A stretch of 64,000 nt of DNA, taken from NCBI GenBank assembly GCA_963838835.1, contig CAWITA010000006.1:11483-75482 (forward strand), given 5' to 3'. Below the pieces are notes generated by a model, which was given only the letters and a program-made list of their open reading frames with translations, was not told the origin of the DNA and searched no databases. This document shows, piece by piece, positions 63,001 to 64,000 of the stretch (positions are counted from its first letter, which is position 1; each line of letters starts with the position of its first letter). The DNA comes from Bog-473 sp963838835 (GTDB lineage: Bacteria > Actinomycetota > Acidimicrobiia > Acidimicrobiales > RAAP-2). Made by a program: the position numbers and the translations under genes.

Positions 63001-64000
63001 CGCTGAGCGGGGTCGAGGTGACTTGGACCTGGGAGTACTGGTTGCTCGGGTAGGTCTCCGCGGTGCGGATGTCACCTGAGTTCCCCGAGGCGTTGGTGCC
63101 GACCACGGCGTCGTTGGAGATCGCCAGTCCGCCCACGCTCATGTCGGTCCAGCCCGCACCGAGGCTCCCGTTGGCCCGGTTGAAATTGTCGGTGGCCGAG
63201 ACGGGGCTCTGGCTCTGGGTCGCACAGGTCACCGAGACGTTGGTGACGTTGGTCGAGCCCACGGTGCCCGATCCGTTGGCCACCGAGCAGGCCTGGCCCG
63301 AGGGGTTGGTCGCCACGGTGACGGCGAAGGACCCGCCTTGGGCCACGGCCGTGGCGAAGGTGAAGGCGCCGTTGGCGCTCACGCTCAGGTTGTCCCCGCC
63401 GTTGTCCTGGAGGACGACGGTCCCCGAGGAGAGGCCCGAGACCGTGCCTCCGATGGTGTAGGAGCCGCCGGTCGTGGCGGTGCCGCCCGCCCAGTTGGCC
63501 GCGCTCGCCGTGCCGTTGGCCATGATCGCCGGGGCGCCCCCGGTCAAGGAGCTGTCGGTGGCGGTGATGCGGACGAGTCCGTTCTCGGAGAACGTGAGCG
63601 TCGAGCCGGTGACCGCGAGGTTCAGCTGGGTGCCGGCGGCCAGCGCGCCCGAGGAGTAGGACGAGCCGAGCTGGGTCCAGTTGCCGTTGACCAGCTTGAA
63701 GAGCATCAAGACGGGGTTGCCGTTGTTCCACCAGTAGATGCCGACGTAGAGGCTCTGGCCCCCGCTTTGGGCCCTGACGGCGGGACCGATCCACTGGGTC
63801 CCGCTGAGCGGGGTCGAGGTGACTTGGACCTGGGAGTACTGGTTGCTCGGGTAGGTCTCCGCGGTGCGGATGTCACCTGAGTTCCCCGAGGCGTTGGTGC
63901 CGACCACGGCGTCGTTGGAGATCGCCAGTCCGCCCACGCTCATGTCGGTCCAGCCCGCACCGAGGCTCCCGTTGGCCCGGTTGAAATTGTCGGTGGCCGA
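60020..64000 (-). CDS. Giant secreted protein: tandem jelly-roll/Ig-like repeats plus esterase domain (5' end missing)
   Basis: At least 1326 residues, open at the right edge. At least four identical 267-residue units precede the C-terminal domain. Each unit has a LamG-like beta-jelly-roll (DNFNRANGSLGAGW, IGPAVRAQSGGQSLYVGIY) and an Ig-like segment (GTVSGLSSGTVVLQDN, SGQACSVANGSG) ending NVTNVSVTC. The last ~330 residues are an alpha/beta hydrolase: nucleophile GFSKSGYGA, His in LMAHAWGSGW. Presumably extracellular, with the repeats as a stalk or carbohydrate-binding array. The stop is TAG at 60022-60020. Confidence 0.85.
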   Translation of the reverse strand, partial: SATDNFNRANGSLGAGWTDMSVGGLAISNDAVVGTNASGNSGDIRTAETYPSNQYSQVQVTSTPLSGTQWIGPAVRAQSGGQSLYVGIYWWNNGNPVLMLFKLVNGNWTQLGSSYSSGALAAGTQLNLAVTGSTLTFSENGLVRITATDSSLTGGAPAIMANGTASAANWAGGTATTGGSYTIGGTVSGLSSGTVVLQDNGGDNLSVSANGAFTFATAVAQGGSFAVTVATNPSGQACSVANGSGTVGSTNVTNVSVTCATQSQSPVSATDNFNRANGSLGAGWTDMSVGGLAISNDAVVGTNASGNSGDIRTAETYPSNQYSQVQVTSTPLSGTQWIGPAVRAQSGGQSLYVGIYWWNNGNPVLMLFKLVNGNWTQLGSSYSSGALAAGTQLNLAVTGSTLTFSENGLVRITATDSSLTGGAPAIMANGTASAANWAGGTATTGGSYTIGGTVSGLSSGTVVLQDNGGDNLSVSANGAFTFATAVAQGGSFAVTVATNPSGQACSVANGSGTVGSTNVTNVSVTCATQSQSPVSATDNFNRANGSLGAGWTDMSVGGLAISNDAVVGTNASGNSGDIRTAETYPSNQYSQVQVTSTPLSGTQWIGPAVRAQSGGQSLYVGIYWWNNGNPVLMLFKLVNGNWTQLGSSYSSGALAAGTQLNLAVTGSTLTFSENGLVRITATDSSLTGGAPAIMANGTASAANWAGGTATTGGSYTIGGTVSGLSSGTVVLQDNGGDNLSVSANGAFTFATAVAQGGSFAVTVATNPSGQACSVANGSGTVGSTNVTNVSVTCATQSQSPVSATDNFNRANGSLGAGWTDMSVGGLAISNDAVVGTNASGNSGDIRTAETYPSNQYSQVQVTSTPLSGTQWIGPAVRAQSGGQSLYVGIYWWNNGNPVLMLFKLVNGNWTQLGSSYSSGALAAGTQLNLAVTGSTLTFSENGLVRITATDSSLTGGAPAIMANGTASAANWAGGTATTGGSYTIGGTVSGLSSGTVVLQDNGGDNLSVSANGAFTFATAVAQGGSFAVTVATNPSGQACSVANGSGTVGSTNVTNVSVTCGPPFTVQYQSTDSNNIEYFTFTSPDDGPGTQTLRVLQPTHPAAGVAHNFLYVLPVEAGLGSQYGDAMATLAALDAEDQYNLTIVEPTFAIDPWYADDPNDGQLEYESFMTTELQPWVTANLSTSGTEQNWLIGFSKSGYGAQDLILKHPNLFQLAASWDFPADMSSYDQLGSDPAANYGTDANFQANYRLTASFLAAHKAAFTTNNRIWIGGYNLFQQDVSDYDALLTSQGIVHTDGPSQLMAHAWGSGWVPEALAALYQDSLKLH
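60821..64000. repeat. Perfect 801-bp tandem repeats (3 full copies plus 777 bp of a fourth)
   Basis: Unit starts at 60821, 61622, 62423 and 63224, exactly 801 bp apart, each opening ACAGGTCACC. Translations are identical in all frames compared, so the nucleotide copies are identical or almost so. 801 is a multiple of three, so copy number can change without breaking the reading frame. The fourth copy reaches the window end. Confidence 0.93.

Noticed and set aside
61470..63880. Repeated identical short frames on both strands inside the 801-bp units
   Set aside because: Copies of the same shadow frames repeated with the unit; only the long minus-strand frame has domain features.
60821..64000. 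CRISPR-like array
   Set aside because: Repeats are 801 bp and coding, without spacers; not CRISPR.

Overview
The window comes from a high-GC bacterium, most likely an actinomycete (Actinomycetota). The evidence is strong GC bias at third codon positions, frequent GTG starts, ATGA/GTGA/TGATG gene overlaps, LLM-type (probably F420- or flavin-dependent) oxidoreductases, cytochrome P450/[3Fe-4S] ferredoxin pairs and a DinB-type maleylpyruvate-isomerase-like protein. A placement near Acidimicrobiia is plausible, but the sequence alone does not prove it. I saw no rRNA, tRNA, CRISPR array, insertion sequence or phage gene.

Layout. 1-3.75 kb (minus): potassium-transporting kdp operon (27-residue membrane peptide, kdpF, kdpA, kdpB; kdpB runs off the left edge). 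3.9-10.8 kb: SDR, class C beta-lactamase-like esterase, ureohydrolase, a nitrilase-fold protein lacking its catalytic cysteine, a secreted GH5 glycosidase and a nitroreductase. 10.8-13.5 kb: amidohydrolase plus zwf. 13.5-17.7 kb: quinone-reductase-like MDR, SDR, TetR regulator and a divergent DHA2-type exporter with a clear promoter/operator. 17.7-25.4 kb: P450/ferredoxin pair; operon GNAT / crotonase-fold / PhyH dioxygenase; a second PhyH protein divergent from an ArsR-AHSA1-DinB module; a secreted protein of unknown function. 25.6-31.5 kb: canonical branched-chain-amino-acid-type ABC importer (livG, livF, livH, livM, substrate-binding protein) plus an LLM oxidoreductase. 31.8-34.75 kb: two crotonases and a secreted PHB-depolymerase-like esterase. 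34.8-43.9 kb: a second LIV-type system of unusual architecture, with a substrate-binding protein, a LivH-LivM-LivG triple fusion and a major-facilitator (MFS)-LivF fusion, then an alpha/beta hydrolase and a third substrate-binding protein. 43.9-52.7 kb: TetR, SDR, P450, ferredoxin, beta-hydroxyacid dehydrogenase, amidohydrolase, TauD dioxygenase, SDR, LLM oxidoreductase, TetR. 52.9-59.8 kb: NTF2-like protein, two acyl-CoA dehydrogenases, aldehyde dehydrogenase, three-domain oxygenase reductase, a 111-residue accessory protein and a Rieske oxygenase alpha subunit. 60.0-64.0 kb: a huge secreted protein with at least four tandem 801-bp units ahead of an esterase-like domain, open at the right edge.

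Taken together this is a catabolic region: importers for small organic acids, amides or amino-acid-like substrates sit among hydroxylases (P450, Rieske, Fe(II)/2-oxoglutarate), dehydrogenases (SDR, ALDH, LLM) and beta-oxidation-type enzymes (acyl-CoA dehydrogenase, crotonase). Substrates cannot be named from sequence alone. The most unusual element is the MFS-LivF / LivHMG fusion transporter at 36.4-41.5 kb.

Data-quality caution: kdpA, kdpB, the amidohydrolase, zwf, the secreted esterase and the second acyl-CoA dehydrogenase each contain indel-type frame breaks, several of them a single base, in otherwise intact conserved genes. Consensus indel errors are the simplest explanation.
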